Source: Rhodocyclales bacterium (GTDB taxonomy: Bacteria > Pseudomonadota > Gammaproteobacteria > Burkholderiales > Rhodocyclaceae). Taken from it: a DNA stretch of 64,000 nucleotides. The notes below the pieces were generated by a model that was given only the letters and a program-made list of their open reading frames with translations, was not told the origin of the DNA and did not search any database. The position numbers were made by a program, and so were the translations under genes. Below, piece by piece: positions 9,580-21,572 of this stretch. The stretch lies in assembly GCA_016235165.1 (NCBI GenBank), contig JACRLX010000050.1:1-64000 (forward strand), given 5' to 3'. Positions within the stretch are counted from its first letter, which is position 1, and each line of letters begins with the position of its first letter.

Positions 9580-9583
<4 letters not shown>
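8462..9583 (+). CDS. urtC: Urea ABC transporter permease UrtC
   Basis: The second inner-membrane permease of the urea importer, 373 residues. It has a LivM-type fold with about ten hydrophobic segments and UrtC hallmarks such as AMDLIWGYTGILSLGHG (residues about 70-86) and IWVAVGGRGTLIGPVVGA near the C-terminus. The ATG at 8462 lies inside the right direct repeat of the palindromic element. The upstream sequence (GATTGAGCAATCGAG) offers only a weak ribosome site, whereas the displaced left copy of ATGAA keeps GGAG upstream. It overlaps urtD by four bases. Confidence 0.94.
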
Positions 9584-10323
<740 letters not shown>

Positions 10324-10325
10324 TC

Positions 10326-11018
10326 ATGCTCAAAGTCGAAAACCTCAACCAGTACTACAGCGGCAGCCACATCCTGCGCGATGTCTCTTTCGAGGCACCG
10401 ATCGGCAAGGTGACCACGTTGCTGGGCAGGAACGGCGTCGGCAAGACCACGCTGCTCAAGGTGCTGACCGGCCTCGTGCCGGCCAAGACCGGCAGCGTGT
10501 CCTTCGACGGCAAGGATTTGACTCGTGCACCGTCGCACGAGCGCGTCAAAGCCGGCATCGGCTACGTGCCGCAGGGGCGCGAAATCTTCCCGCGCTTGAC
10601 CGTGCAGGAAAACCTGCAAATGGGCCTCGCCACGCGCCCGGGCGGCACGCCGATACCGGAGCGCATTTTCGAGATGTTCCCGGTGCTGAAGCAGATGCTC
10701 AAGCGTCGCGGCGGTGACCTTTCCGGCGGGCAGCAACAACAATTGGCGATCGGCCGCGCGCTGGCCTTTGGCCCGCGCCTGCTGATCCTCGACGAGCCGA
10801 CCGAAGGCATCCAGCCCTCTATCATCAAGGACATCGAGCGCGCCATTCGCACGCTCGCGGCCGAGGGCGGCATGGCCATCCTGCTGGTCGAGCAGTACTA
10901 CGACTTCGCCGAGAGCCTGGCCGACCACTACCTGGTCATGGAGCGCGGCGAAATCATCAGGCGCGGCGAGGGCAAGAGCATGGCCGCGGACGGAGTACGC
11001 GAACTGCTGGCGGTATGA
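10326..11018 (+). CDS. urtE: Urea ABC transporter ATPase UrtE
   Basis: The second ATP-binding subunit (LivF type), 230 residues. It starts MLKVENLNQYYSGSHILR, family-typical for UrtE. Walker A is GRNGVGKTT, the signature is LSGGQQQQLAIGRAL, and Walker B is LLILDEPTEGIQPS. The frame is open further upstream through urtD, but the start at 10326, two bases after the urtD stop, gives the normal length. ureD follows after seven bases, so importer and urease form one transcription unit. Confidence 0.95.
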   Translation: MLKVENLNQYYSGSHILRDVSFEAPIGKVTTLLGRNGVGKTTLLKVLTGLVPAKTGSVSFDGKDLTRAPSHERVKAGIGYVPQGREIFPRLTVQENLQMGLATRPGGTPIPERIFEMFPVLKQMLKRRGGDLSGGQQQQLAIGRALAFGPRLLILDEPTEGIQPSIIKDIERAIRTLAAEGGMAILLVEQYYDFAESLADHYLVMERGEIIRRGEGKSMAADGVRELLAV

Positions 11019-11025
11019 TGCGCCG

Positions 11026-11871
11026 ATGCATCCCGCGGACCCCCTTACCGCTCCCTGGCAGGCCGCGCTCGCCCTGGGATTCGGGCGTCGTGGCGATTCG
11101 ACGCTGCTGGTCCGCCGCGAACACCATGGCCCTTTGCGGGTGCAAAAAGCTTTGTACCCTGAAGGGCCCGGCATTTGCCATGCCATCGTGCTGCACCCGC
11201 CGGCCGGTATCGCCGGCGGCGACCGGCTGCAGATCGACGTCGATGTCGATACCGGCGGGCAGGCCCTGCTCACCACGCCCGGCGCCGGCAAATGGTATCG
11301 CTCGGCAGGACCCTTGGCGGAGCAGGTGGTGAGCCTGAAAGTCGGCGCTGGCGCCACGGCGGAATGGCTGCCGCAGGAGAGCATCGTCTTTTCCGGCGCC
11401 GAGGCGCGCATGCGCACCAGCGTCGAGCTTGCCGAAGGCGCCCGTTTCATCGGCGTCGAAACCCTGTGCTTCGGCCGTCGCGCCAGCGGCGAGCGTTTCG
11501 ATCGCGGCAGCCTGCAACTGGCTAGCGACATCCGGCTCGACGGCAAGCCGCTCTGGCAGGAACGCGGCCGCATCGCCGGCGGTTCGCCGCTGCTGGATTC
11601 GCCGATCGGTCTGGCTGGCTACAGCCTGTGCAGCACGGTACTGGCGGCGGGCGTCGACATCGATGCACAGACCCTGGCGGCCTGCCGTGCCGCGACGACG
11701 AAGGAGGCCGGCGCGCAATACGGCGTATCGGCCATGCCGAAACTCTTCGTCGGGCGCTATCTCGGCCACTCGGCCGAGGCCGCGCGCGCATGGTTCGTCA
11801 CGCTCTGGCAACACTTGCGGCCGATCATGGTCGGCCGCGCAGCGGTCGTGCCGCGTATCTGGAATACATGA
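11026..11871 (+). CDS. ureD: Urease accessory protein UreD
   Basis: An accessory protein that scaffolds apo-urease with UreF and UreG for nickel insertion. It has 281 residues. UreD/UreH blocks include LHPPAGIAGGDRLQIDV, TTPGAGKWYRSAG, AEWLPQESIVFSGA and ETLCFGRRASGERF. It is the first urease gene, seven bases after urtE. Normally ureA follows directly. Here an AT-rich patch and an unrelated ATPase gene intervene. Confidence 0.93.
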   Translation: MHPADPLTAPWQAALALGFGRRGDSTLLVRREHHGPLRVQKALYPEGPGICHAIVLHPPAGIAGGDRLQIDVDVDTGGQALLTTPGAGKWYRSAGPLAEQVVSLKVGAGATAEWLPQESIVFSGAEARMRTSVELAEGARFIGVETLCFGRRASGERFDRGSLQLASDIRLDGKPLWQERGRIAGGSPLLDSPIGLAGYSLCSTVLAAGVDIDAQTLAACRAATTKEAGAQYGVSAMPKLFVGRYLGHSAEAARAWFVTLWQHLRPIMVGRAAVVPRIWNT

Positions 11872-11958
11872 TTAAGAATATGTATATATAACATTACGTT
11901 GCGTAGTTTTATGGTTTAATGTAAAAACTTTTATATTAGGCTGACCTATCCAATCGAC
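11872..11958 (+). other. AT-rich promoter-like patch after ureD
   Basis: This 87-base gap is strikingly AT-rich (TATATATAACATTA, TTTTATATTAGG) against the GC-rich surroundings. It contains TATATT at 11932-11937, a plausible -10 box, with only a poor -35 candidate (TTATGG) 17 bases upstream. It probably carries the promoter of the following ATPase and marks the left edge of foreign DNA inserted in the urease operon. No clear direct repeat bounds the insertion. Confidence 0.4.
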
Positions 11959-13422
11959 ATGGCGACAAGCGCTCCCTGGTCGTTCTACGGTCGTCGTTCC
12001 GAGTTGCAGCAGATGCAGCGGATTCTGGAACGGCGGCGCTGGTTTTTCTTGCAGATTTCCGGCCGCAGGCGGATCGGCAAGACGGCGCTGATTCAGGAGG
12101 CCCTGCGGGGTGCCGGCATCGCCAAAACGCTCTATGTGCAGATTCCCGATTCGGACCCGGCCGGCGTGGTCGCGGCCTGCAATGGCTACCTGGAAACCTT
12201 CGGCATCGCTGCACGGGTAACCAGCCTCGGCGAACTGGCCCAACTCATCGGTCGGTTGGCGGCGGACGGCTATGTCGTGGCGCTCGACGAATTCCAGTAT
12301 TTCCATCGCAAACAGCTTGCCGACTTTTGTTCCCTGTTGCAGGCCGAAGTGGACCGGCTCGCGGCGCACGCGGCGGACATCCCCGGCGGACTGATCGTGC
12401 TGGGTTCGCTGCACGCCGAAATGACGGCATTGCTGGAGGACAGGGACGCACCGCTGTTCAACCGCGCCACGGATACGCTGGAACTCGGTCATCTCGACAT
12501 CGGCTCGGTGCTGGAAATCCTGCGCGTCCATGCCGACGACGACCCGGCGCGGCTGCTGTTTCTCTGGAATCTTTTCGAGGGCGTGCCGAAGTTCTACCGC
12601 GATGCCTACGAACAGGGCGTGCTCGGTGCCGACCGCAAGCAATTGTTGCGCAGCCTGTTCTTCTCCAGTTCCTCGCCGCTGCGCAACGAGGCGGACAACT
12701 GGTTCCTGCGCGAGCTTAGAGGCCGCTACGACATGGTGCTGCAATTCCTGGCCAAGCACCCAGGCTGTAGCAATGCCGATATCGAGGCGGCGATGGCCGA
12801 CCTGTCCGGCCCCGGCGAAGTGCGCCAGGTCGGCGGCTACCTGAAAATCCTCTCCGAACGCTATCGCATGATCGAACGGCGCTTGCCGATCTTTTCGTCG
12901 CCGCGGGCGCGCAGCGGCCGCTACTACATTCGCGACAACTTTTTACGCGCCTGGCTGTCCGCGTTGCAGAGGCCCGTGTCGGCGGTGGCATTCCGGCCGG
13001 TGGATGCACTGATCGACCAGGCGGACGAGCGCCTCGCCGATGTCGAAGGGCATGCGCTGGAAGACCTCGCCGGCCAGCTCTACGCTGAGCGCAGCCGTCT
13101 CGGTCTGGGCGATTTCCCCCTGAGCGAGCGCATCCGCGGCTATTGGGATCGGGCCGAGGTGGAAATCGACCTGGTGGCGGTGAACGAGGACGAGCGCCGA
13201 CTTCGGTTCGGTACCAGCAAGCGCAATCCCGAACGCCTGCCCGGTGCGGTGGATGCGCTCAAGCGCAGTGCCGGTCGCTTCCTGGATTCGCACGCCCGGT
13301 TTGCGGGCTGGCGACCGGAGTTTGTCGCCATCGCGCCCGACATCGGTGATGCGGTGAGGGCCGAATTGCAGACCCTTGGCGTTATGCCACAAAGCCTGCG
13401 CGATCTCACCGCAGGGTTGTAG
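11959..13422 (+). CDS. AAA ATPase with C-terminal DUF234-like domain, inserted in urease operon
   Basis: A 487-residue P-loop ATPase of the archaeal-type ATPase (MNS/STAND-related) family. The N-terminus [15 protein letters not shown] leads to Walker [12 protein letters not shown] (about residues 34-44) and Walker [11 protein letters not shown] (about 105-114). A winged-helix region follows at about 260-310 ([16 protein letters not shown]). The C-terminal part ([15 protein letters not shown]...SKRN) resembles the DUF234 nuclease-like domain. Such proteins are widespread and poorly understood, and some are linked to mobile or defence loci. It has no evident link to urease and separates ureD from ureA. 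A ribosome site is not obvious. Confidence 0.75.
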   Translation: MATSAPWSFYGRRSELQQMQRILERRRWFFLQISGRRRIGKTALIQEALRGAGIAKTLYVQIPDSDPAGVVAACNGYLETFGIAARVTSLGELAQLIGRLAADGYVVALDEFQYFHRKQLADFCSLLQAEVDRLAAHAADIPGGLIVLGSLHAEMTALLEDRDAPLFNRATDTLELGHLDIGSVLEILRVHADDDPARLLFLWNLFEGVPKFYRDAYEQGVLGADRKQLLRSLFFSSSSPLRNEADNWFLRELRGRYDMVLQFLAKHPGCSNADIEAAMADLSGPGEVRQVGGYLKILSERYRMIERRLPIFSSPRARSGRYYIRDNFLRAWLSALQRPVSAVAFRPVDALIDQADERLADVEGHALEDLAGQLYAERSRLGLGDFPLSERIRGYWDRAEVEIDLVAVNEDERRLRFGTSKRNPERLPGAVDALKRSAGRFLDSHARFAGWRPEFVAIAPDIGDAVRAELQTLGVMPQSLRDLTAGL

Positions 13423-13453
13423 GCGCGAAGCACGGAAACCTGAAGGAGGACTC

Positions 13454-13756
13454 ATGGAATTGACCCCCAGAGAAAAGGACAAGCTGCTGATCTTCACCGC
13501 GGCCCTGCTCGCCGAGCGTCGCAAGGATCGCGGCCTCAAGCTCAACTACCCCGAGGCCGTGGCCTTCATCACCGCCGGCATTCTCGAAGGCGCGCGCGAT
13601 GGCCGTTCGGTGGCCGAGCTGATGACTTACGGCACGACGCTGCTGAAGCGCGACGAGGTGATGGAAGGCGTGCCGGAAATGATCCCCGACATACAGGTCG
13701 AGGCGACGTTTCCCGACGGCACGAAGCTCGTGACCGTGCACAACCCAATCGTTTAG
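13454..13756 (+). CDS. ureA: Urease gamma subunit UreA
   Basis: The small gamma subunit of the nickel urease that hydrolyses urea to ammonia and carbamate. It has exactly 100 residues, the usual length, beginning [20 protein letters not shown] and containing [21 protein letters not shown] and [25 protein letters not shown] lies seven bases before the ATG, which fixes the start. ureB begins nine bases after the stop. It is preceded by the inserted ATPase gene, not directly by ureD. Confidence 0.97.
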   Translation: MELTPREKDKLLIFTAALLAERRKDRGLKLNYPEAVAFITAGILEGARDGRSVAELMTYGTTLLKRDEVMEGVPEMIPDIQVEATFPDGTKLVTVHNPIV

Positions 13757-13765
13757 GGGGCCGTG

Positions 13766-14074
13766 ATGATTCCAGGCGAAATGAAAATCGAGGCCGGCGA
13801 AATCGAGTTGAACGTCGGCCGGCGCACATTGACCGTCGAAGTCGCCAACACCGGCGACCGTCCGATCCAGGTCGGCTCGCATTACCACTTCTTCGAAACC
13901 AACGAAGCCTTGTCCTTCGATCGCGCATCTTCTCGTGGCATGCGGCTCAACATCGCTGCCGGCACGGCGGTGCGCTTCGAACCGGGTCAGACGCGGACGG
14001 TGGAACTGGTGGATTACGCCGGCGAGCGCAAGGTGTATGGGTTTCAGGGCAGGGTACAGGGGGCGTTGAAATGA
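13766..14074 (+). CDS. ureB: Urease beta subunit UreB
   Basis: The beta subunit of urease, 102 residues, starting [19 protein letters not shown] with the hallmark [17 protein letters not shown] and a C-terminal [13 protein letters not shown] codon sits just before the chosen ATG, but MIPGE is the conserved N-terminus. Its TGA overlaps an ATGAA, which would have been the original ureC start preceded by the AGGGGG ribosome site. A palindromic element now follows and ureC starts 311 bases later. Confidence 0.96.
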   Translation: MIPGEMKIEAGEIELNVGRRTLTVEVANTGDRPIQVGSHYHFFETNEALSFDRASSRGMRLNIAAGTAVRFEPGQTRTVELVDYAGERKVYGFQGRVQGALK

Positions 14075-14075
14075 A

Positions 14076-14384
14076 ACCCGGCGCGGCTTTGCCGCTGGCG
14101 ATGGATCGGGAGGGCAGGGCATTCCCCTCCGCTCATGTCATCCGTCGGTGCCCTGCGGGCACCTCCTCCTTCTTTACTTCGCTGCGGGGAACGCCCCACC
14201 CTCCCGATCAGGTTAGGCTTTCGCGGGGTTTCGGTCCCACGGCAGAAGCGTGTCACGCAAAGGATGGCGGGTACCCGATTCCGGGAAGTAAAGGAGGAGG
14301 AGCGGGCGCAGCCCGCGACGGGGGACATGGACGGAATCGGGTACCCGTCGTCCTTTGCGCCCACCGCCCAATGGAGCAAGCAAA
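14076..14384. repeat. Palindromic insertion element B between ureB and ureC
   Basis: A 309-base element bounded by direct repeats AAATGAA (14069-14075 and 14383-14389), the right copy containing the ureC start. Stem I pairs 14104-14127 with 14186-14209 (21 of 24, the rest wobble-compatible) around a GGTGCCCTGCGGGCACC hairpin. Stem II pairs 14259-14283 with 14332-14356 (23 of 25) around a GCGGGCGCAGCCCGC hairpin. The stem I arms differ in sequence from those of the element at 8126-8461 yet still pair, while loops (AAGTAAAGGAGGAGG; GGGGGACATGG) and stem II arms are conserved. Its last bases (ATGGAGCAAGCAAA) supply a GGAG ribosome site for ureC. No protein-coding content is credible. Confidence 0.8.
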
Positions 14385-16085
<1,701 letters not shown>

Positions 16086-16111
16086 CCCCCAACCACGACG
16101 AGGAGAGCATC

Positions 16112-16546
16112 ATGCCGAACAGAGCCATAGAGCAACTGATCTGCAAGCAGCAGATTCTCACCGCCACCGCCACCATGAGCGTGGCCGAAGCCGCCACGGC
16201 CATGCGCTCGGCGCGAGTCGGCGCCATCATGGTGCTCAAGGGCGGGCGCCTGGCCGGTATCTTCACCGAGCGCGACGCGCTGTACCGCGTGCTGGCCGAG
16301 GGCCGCGATCCGACGAAGACCAGGCTCGGCGAGGTGATGACCGCCGACCCGACCACGGCCAGCCCGCAGATGCCCTTCGGCCACGCCCTGCACCTGATGT
16401 ACGAGCGCGGCTTCCGCCACGTGCCGGTGGTGGACAAGGGCGTGCCGGTGGGCATGGTTTCGGCGCGCGATGCACTGGGGCCGGAACTCGACCAGTTCGA
16501 GTCCGAGCTCAAGGAGCGCGAGCACCTGATGGAAGTCATGGGCTGA
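16112..16546 (+). CDS. Two-CBS-domain protein inside the urease operon
   Basis: A 144-residue protein consisting of two CBS domains, the first with [22 protein letters not shown] and the second with [22 protein letters not shown]. Paired CBS domains bind adenosine nucleotides and usually regulate a partner. AGGAG lies seven bases before the ATG, and an in-frame upstream extension into ureC was rejected. It begins 26 bases after ureC and its stop overlaps the ureE start by one base, so it is translated with the urease genes. A role as an energy-state sensor for urease or its assembly is inference only. Confidence 0.8.
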   Translation: MPNRAIEQLICKQQILTATATMSVAEAATAMRSARVGAIMVLKGGRLAGIFTERDALYRVLAEGRDPTKTRLGEVMTADPTTASPQMPFGHALHLMYERGFRHVPVVDKGVPVGMVSARDALGPELDQFESELKEREHLMEVMG

Positions 16547-17052
16547 TGTTGCTGATCGAAGGCTTCGCCGCGCCAGGTATGGTCGCCACGGAGCGCCTGG
16601 TGCTGCGCTTCGAGACGCGCTGCAAGAGCCGCCTGCAGGCGAAGCTCGATGGCGGCGAAATCTGCGGCCTGTTCCTGCCGCGCGGCACGGTGCTGCGCGG
16701 CGGCGATCGCCTGCTGGGCAGCGATGGCCGCGTCGTCGAGGTGGTGGCCGCCACCGAGGCCCTGATGGAGGCGACCAGCGATGATGCCCTGCTGATCGCC
16801 AAGGCGGCCTACCACCTTGGCAATCGCCATGTCGCGGTCGAATTGCAGCCGGGGCGGCTGCGCTTCGCCGCCGACCATGTGCTGGGCGAGATGCTGCGCG
16901 GCCTCGGCTTGCCTGTCGGTGAGGTCGAGGTGCCTTTCGAACCCGAGAGCGGGGCCTATGGCGCGCATGGCGGCCACGGCCACAGCGCCGACGGCGAGGG
17001 GGGGGTTGCCCACATTCGCCCGCGCATACACGACCACTTCGGCGGCCGATGA
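16546..17052 (+). CDS. ureE: Urease accessory nickel metallochaperone UreE
   Basis: Delivers nickel to the urease activation complex. It has 168 residues with an N-terminal UreE domain ([34 protein letters not shown]) and a central metal-binding domain ([16 protein letters not shown] with the conserved LGNRH). The C-terminal tail is histidine-rich ([13 protein letters not shown], then [10 protein letters not shown]), which would bind additional nickel. It overlaps the CBS gene by one base and ureF by four bases. Confidence 0.94.
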   Translation: MLLIEGFAAPGMVATERLVLRFETRCKSRLQAKLDGGEICGLFLPRGTVLRGGDRLLGSDGRVVEVVAATEALMEATSDDALLIAKAAYHLGNRHVAVELQPGRLRFAADHVLGEMLRGLGLPVGEVEVPFEPESGAYGAHGGHGHSADGEGGVAHIRPRIHDHFGGR

Positions 17053-17701
17053 ACCCGGCGCTGACACGATTGCTGCAACTCGCCAGCCCGGCCCTGCCGG
17101 TCGGCGCCTTTAGCTATTCGCAGGGCCTGGAATGGGCCATCGAGGCCGGCACGGTGCGGGACGAGGCGACGGCCCTGCGCTGGATAGCCGACCAGCTGGA
17201 ATGGAACCTCGGCAACTACGAGGCGCCCATGCTGGCACGCCTGCTGGCCGCGCACAAAGTCGGCGCTGGCGGGACGGTGACGGAACTCGATGCCCTCTAC
17301 CTCGCCAGCCGCGAAAGCGCCGAACTGCGCGCCGAGACGCTGCAAATGGGCCACTCGCTGCGCAAGCTGATTCTCGACTTGTCGCTTCCCATCGCCGTTC
17401 CGCCACAGCCGACGTTTCCCACGGCGTGGGCCGCGCTTGCCGCGTACTGGGACATCGCGGCGGACGAGGCACTGGCCGCCTGGCTCTGGAGCTGGGCCGA
17501 GAACCAGGTGATGGCAGCGCTGAAGGCGGTGCCGCTGGGCCAGCTTGCCGGACAGCGCATGCTGCTCGAACTCGGGCGCCGCATTCCGGCCGTGGTCGGG
17601 CATGCGCTTGCGCTCGGCGATGACGAACTCAGCAATTTCGCGCCAGGCTTCGCCATCGCCTGCGCGCGCCACGAAACCCAGTATTCGAGACTCTTCAGAT
17701 C

Positions 17702-17705
<4 letters not shown>
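17049..17705 (+). CDS. ureF: Urease accessory protein UreF
   Basis: A regulator of GTP-dependent nickel insertion that bridges UreD and UreG. It has 218 all-helical residues. Family motifs are [19 protein letters not shown] at the N-terminus, [21 protein letters not shown], and the C-terminal [20 protein letters not shown]. It overlaps ureE upstream and ureG downstream by four bases each, implying translational coupling. Confidence 0.95.
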
Positions 17706-18327
<622 letters not shown>

Positions 18328-18339
18328 TCGCGCGGCTTT

Positions 18340-21156
18340 TCAGGAAAGATGCAACCCGATCAAGCTGGTTCTGACGCGCGCTCGTTGCGTGCGATCCGGT
18401 TGCCATTCCATCACGTATTGTTTCAGGGCTTCGTCAAAAATTGCCTTTATGTCGGAGTTGACCGGTTCCCTAAGCGCTTGGCCACCGGTCGCGTCGTCTT
18501 CATGACTGATCCAGTCGATCGCGGCTATGTTTTCGGGCGCCACATTTGCGCCTTGGGATGACTGGAAAGTCATCACTCGCGAATGAGATTTCCCGCCTTC
18601 ATCCTGATATTCGACCAGATAGCGCGCACAGACTTGATTGCCCGGACCCACCAGCTTTCCCGTCGCGCCTGGAAAGCCTGGCGACTTCGCTTCATGCAGC
18701 AATGCATCCACCAGCGGGTGGCCGATGCCACCCAGCTCCGATTGGCGGGCGCGCAAAGCCAGGTCGCGGTCGAAACAAACCTGTTCGTAGCGCGGTGCAA
18801 GCGAATACTTTCTTTGCAGGCTCTCCGGTAGCAGGAAGCTCCAGAACTGGCCATCAGGCAAGGCCGCGCCACCCAGTTGCAGGATCATGCCGCGTACCCA
18901 TGCGCCCAGTTCTGCCAGCGTGTGGCGTCCTTCAATGGCGCGGTAGGCTTCGAGGTTGAAGCCGCTAAGGTCTTGCGAAAGCAGCGACAGGGCTTCGCGC
19001 GCGCGGTTGGCCTCGGCCAGCATGCGCGCCAGTTCGCTCTCCGTGCGGCGATAGTCCTTGTCGAGCAAGGCGCGCTTGTAGAGATCCTGGTAGTCCGGTC
19101 GACTGCCGAGCAGGCCGAGGATGTCGCTGCGGAAATCCTCCATCGGCCGGCCGCCTTGATCCACCTTGCCGATGGACACTGCAATTTCGCCAAGCTTGCT
19201 TTCGAGTAGCCCGTAGATGCGTTCCTCCACGGTATCTTCGGCCAGCAAGTTGTAGACCTGTACCGTATCCTGTTGGCCGTAGCGATGGATGCGGCCGATG
19301 CGTTGTTCTACTGCCATGGGATTCCAGGGCAGGTCGTAATTGAACAGCACGCGCCCGATTTGCAGATTGACGCCTTCGCCGCCCGCCGACGTGGAAATCA
19401 GGAACTTCGCCCCGTCTTCCCGCCAGAAGCTCTCCATGGCCGCGATCTTGTCGTCCAGCGCGCCGCCCTTGAGCATCGCAATCTCTGTGGCGCCGAACAT
19501 GCGGCCAAGTTCTTCGGCGAGAAATTCGAGGGTGTCGCGGTACTGCGTAAAGATCAGAAAGCGTTCGCCGGAATTTTCGCGCCGCAAGCTGCTGACGGCC
19601 CTGGCCAGGGTCTCGAAGCGGCGGTCGGTTCCCTCCGGTACCAACTTGACCAGTTCGCGTACCCGGTCGATTTCTTCGGGGATATCGGCTTCAGCATAGA
19701 CGCCTTCCTCGGCTTCCTCGTCGCCGTCCATAGACCAACTTGTCGTCTCGGTTTCGTCTTCGCGTTTCTGCAAACGACGGCGCACGCGGCCGACGTAGGC
19801 TTCCGCCTCCGAGTCCGCCACGGCATTGCCGCCGAGAATGGCCTTGGCCACGCCGAGCATCTCGTCCTGGACCCGCAGGATGTCCTCGGCTGCGGTGGCC
19901 GGCGCGCGGGTATCGCGGCGGCGCCCTTCCAGCGCCAACTGCTTGCGCGCCAGCAACACCAGCAGGCGCCTCCGCAGGGCCTGGCGAATAGCGCGCGGGC
20001 TCGACGACATGATCTTCTGGAAGGTGACCATGACAAAGCCGATGGCCCGCTGGGCGCTGGTGGTGCGGCTCAAGTCGATGCCGGCCGCGTTGTAACCGTC
20101 GCGCAGATACTCGGAAAGCCGGTCATAGAAGAAGCGTTCGCGCGGCGCCAGGCCGAAGCGTTCGGTATTCACCAGGCGTTTGCGGAAAATCCCTTCGCCG
20201 CGGGCGTCGGTCACTTCGCGCTTGGTGCGCCTGAGCATCACCCGGCCGAGCATCCCGCGATGATCGGTCAAGGCTTCCGGTGTCGGGAACAAGCGGTCGT
20301 TCAGCAATTGCAGCAGCGACCAGAACTGGAAGGTATTGCCCTGGTGCGGCGTGGCGGAAAGAAAAATCATGTCCCGGCAATGATTGCGCAGCGCCTCGGC
20401 CAGGCGGTAGTTCTGCGTGCTTACGGTTTTCTTGCCCGAGCGCGTGCGCGAAAGGTGGTGCGCTTCGTCGAACACCACCAGGTCCCAGCCGGGCGCCGCC
20501 AGCAGCCGCTGCATGCGGCGCTGCTGCTTCAAGGTATCGATGGAGACAATCACGCGCCCGTGGCGTTCCCAGGCCGCCGAGCCGTGGTCCTGAAAGTCCC
20601 GGCCGAGCACATCGAAATGGAGCCGGAAGCCTCCCTCCAGTTCGCGTCGCCAGTTCTCGATCAGGCCGGCCGGGGTGACGATCAGAATGCGCTCCGCATC
20701 GCCGCGGGCGATCAGTTCGCGGATCAGCATGCCGGTCTCGATGGTCTTGCCGAGGCCCACTTCGTCGGCAATCAGCATGCGCCGCGGCGACTGCGCCACC
20801 AGATCGTGCACCAGCAGGATCTGGTGCGGCAGCAGGTCCACCCGGCTGGCGGTCAGCTCGCCGCCCGAATTGGCATAGGCCATGTCATAGGCCATCTGCT
20901 TGAGCCGGTAACTGCGGGCCTCGTCGAAGTCTCCCGCTGCAAGACGCTGCCACAGGTCGGATGCCTTTTCCAGCCAGTCGAGCGGCACCGTCTCCAGGCG
21001 CTCGCCTTCGGCGGTGCGGAACAGCACCTTGACCTGGTACACGCCCAGGTCCTGTGCGATCTTGAGGACTTCGCCAGTGCCCCACTCGGGGTGGCCGCGG
21101 GCACGTACGGCGGCATACAGCTCGATGGGTGCGATGTTTTCGGCAACGGTATTCAT
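18340..21156 (-). CDS. SNF2-family helicase of BREX/DISARM-like defence operon
   Basis: A 938-residue SNF2/HepA-type helicase. Motifs in order are Walker A LIADEVGLGKTIETGML (about residue 128), VVFDEAHHLSRTRSG (DEAH), FLSATPHQGN (motif III), FLIFTQYRDTLEFLAEELG, STSAGGEGVNLQ, and motif VI EQRIGRIHRYGQ. An acidic insert at about 520-545 separates the two lobes, and a long C-terminal extension follows. It resembles the HepA-like helicases of type 3 BREX (BrxHII) and of DISARM (DrmD). The start at 21156 overlaps the preceding stop as ATGA; a 36-codon upstream extension was rejected. It is the last gene of the operon and converges on ureG. Confidence 0.85.
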   Translation of the reverse strand: MNTVAENIAPIELYAAVRARGHPEWGTGEVLKIAQDLGVYQVKVLFRTAEGERLETVPLDWLEKASDLWQRLAAGDFDEARSYRLKQMAYDMAYANSGGELTASRVDLLPHQILLVHDLVAQSPRRMLIADEVGLGKTIETGMLIRELIARGDAERILIVTPAGLIENWRRELEGGFRLHFDVLGRDFQDHGSAAWERHGRVIVSIDTLKQQRRMQRLLAAPGWDLVVFDEAHHLSRTRSGKKTVSTQNYRLAEALRNHCRDMIFLSATPHQGNTFQFWSLLQLLNDRLFPTPEALTDHRGMLGRVMLRRTKREVTDARGEGIFRKRLVNTERFGLAPRERFFYDRLSEYLRDGYNAAGIDLSRTTSAQRAIGFVMVTFQKIMSSSPRAIRQALRRRLLVLLARKQLALEGRRRDTRAPATAAEDILRVQDEMLGVAKAILGGNAVADSEAEAYVGRVRRRLQKREDETETTSWSMDGDEEAEEGVYAEADIPEEIDRVRELVKLVPEGTDRRFETLARAVSSLRRENSGERFLIFTQYRDTLEFLAEELGRMFGATEIAMLKGGALDDKIAAMESFWREDGAKFLISTSAGGEGVNLQIGRVLFNYDLPWNPMAVEQRIGRIHRYGQQDTVQVYNLLAEDTVEERIYGLLESKLGEIAVSIGKVDQGGRPMEDFRSDILGLLGSRPDYQDLYKRALLDKDYRRTESELARMLAEANRAREALSLLSQDLSGFNLEAYRAIEGRHTLAELGAWVRGMILQLGGAALPDGQFWSFLLPESLQRKYSLAPRYEQVCFDRDLALRARQSELGGIGHPLVDALLHEAKSPGFPGATGKLVGPGNQVCARYLVEYQDEGGKSHSRVMTFQSSQGANVAPENIAAIDWISHEDDATGGQALREPVNSDIKAIFDEALKQYVMEWQPDRTQRARVRTSLIGLHLS

Positions 21157-21572
21157 GTCAGGTTGGACCCGGTCAGGTAATAGACGACGCTGCCTTCCTG
21201 TTCTTGCCGGACATGGCCGAACACGCGGCGCAGCGTAATGCGCTCGCGGCCGCGCTCGAACCACAGCTCGTCGCCGAAGTGCAAAGGCCAGGCGAAGACG
21301 ATCTGCACCAGGCTCCCCATCTGCTCCAGCTCATTGGCGCGGGCCACCAGCAGGCGGTGGAATTCGGCACCGATCGCTTCGCGGTCGTCGGCCGCCAGCA
21401 GCGCATCCTCGAAGCCGACGATGCGCAAGCGCGCGCCGCGCGCAAACGGGAACACCTCCTGGCGCAATTCGCGCAAGTAGTCGAGAAAACCCATTTCCTG
21501 TGCATTGGGCGGCATGCCGTCAGCCTTGTAGGGCTTGAGCATTTTCTGTTCGATCAGCATGTAGCCGGCCAT
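21153..21572 (-). CDS. Unknown 139-residue protein between methyltransferase and helicase
   Basis: A 139-residue protein beginning MAGYMLIEQKMLKPYKADG, with no P-loop, metal site or membrane segment. It is mixed alpha/beta, with a helix LLVARANELEQMG and a C-terminal half rich in aromatic and charged residues (IVFAWPLHFGDELWFERG). The start at 21572 abuts the methyltransferase stop, and its own stop overlaps the helicase start as ATGA, so it is a tightly coupled component. It sits where canonical systems often carry a small partner but lacks the ATPase motif expected of BrxF. Function unknown. Confidence 0.75.
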   Translation of the reverse strand: MAGYMLIEQKMLKPYKADGMPPNAQEMGFLDYLRELRQEVFPFARGARLRIVGFEDALLAADDREAIGAEFHRLLVARANELEQMGSLVQIVFAWPLHFGDELWFERGRERITLRRVFGHVRQEQEGSVVYYLTGSNLT

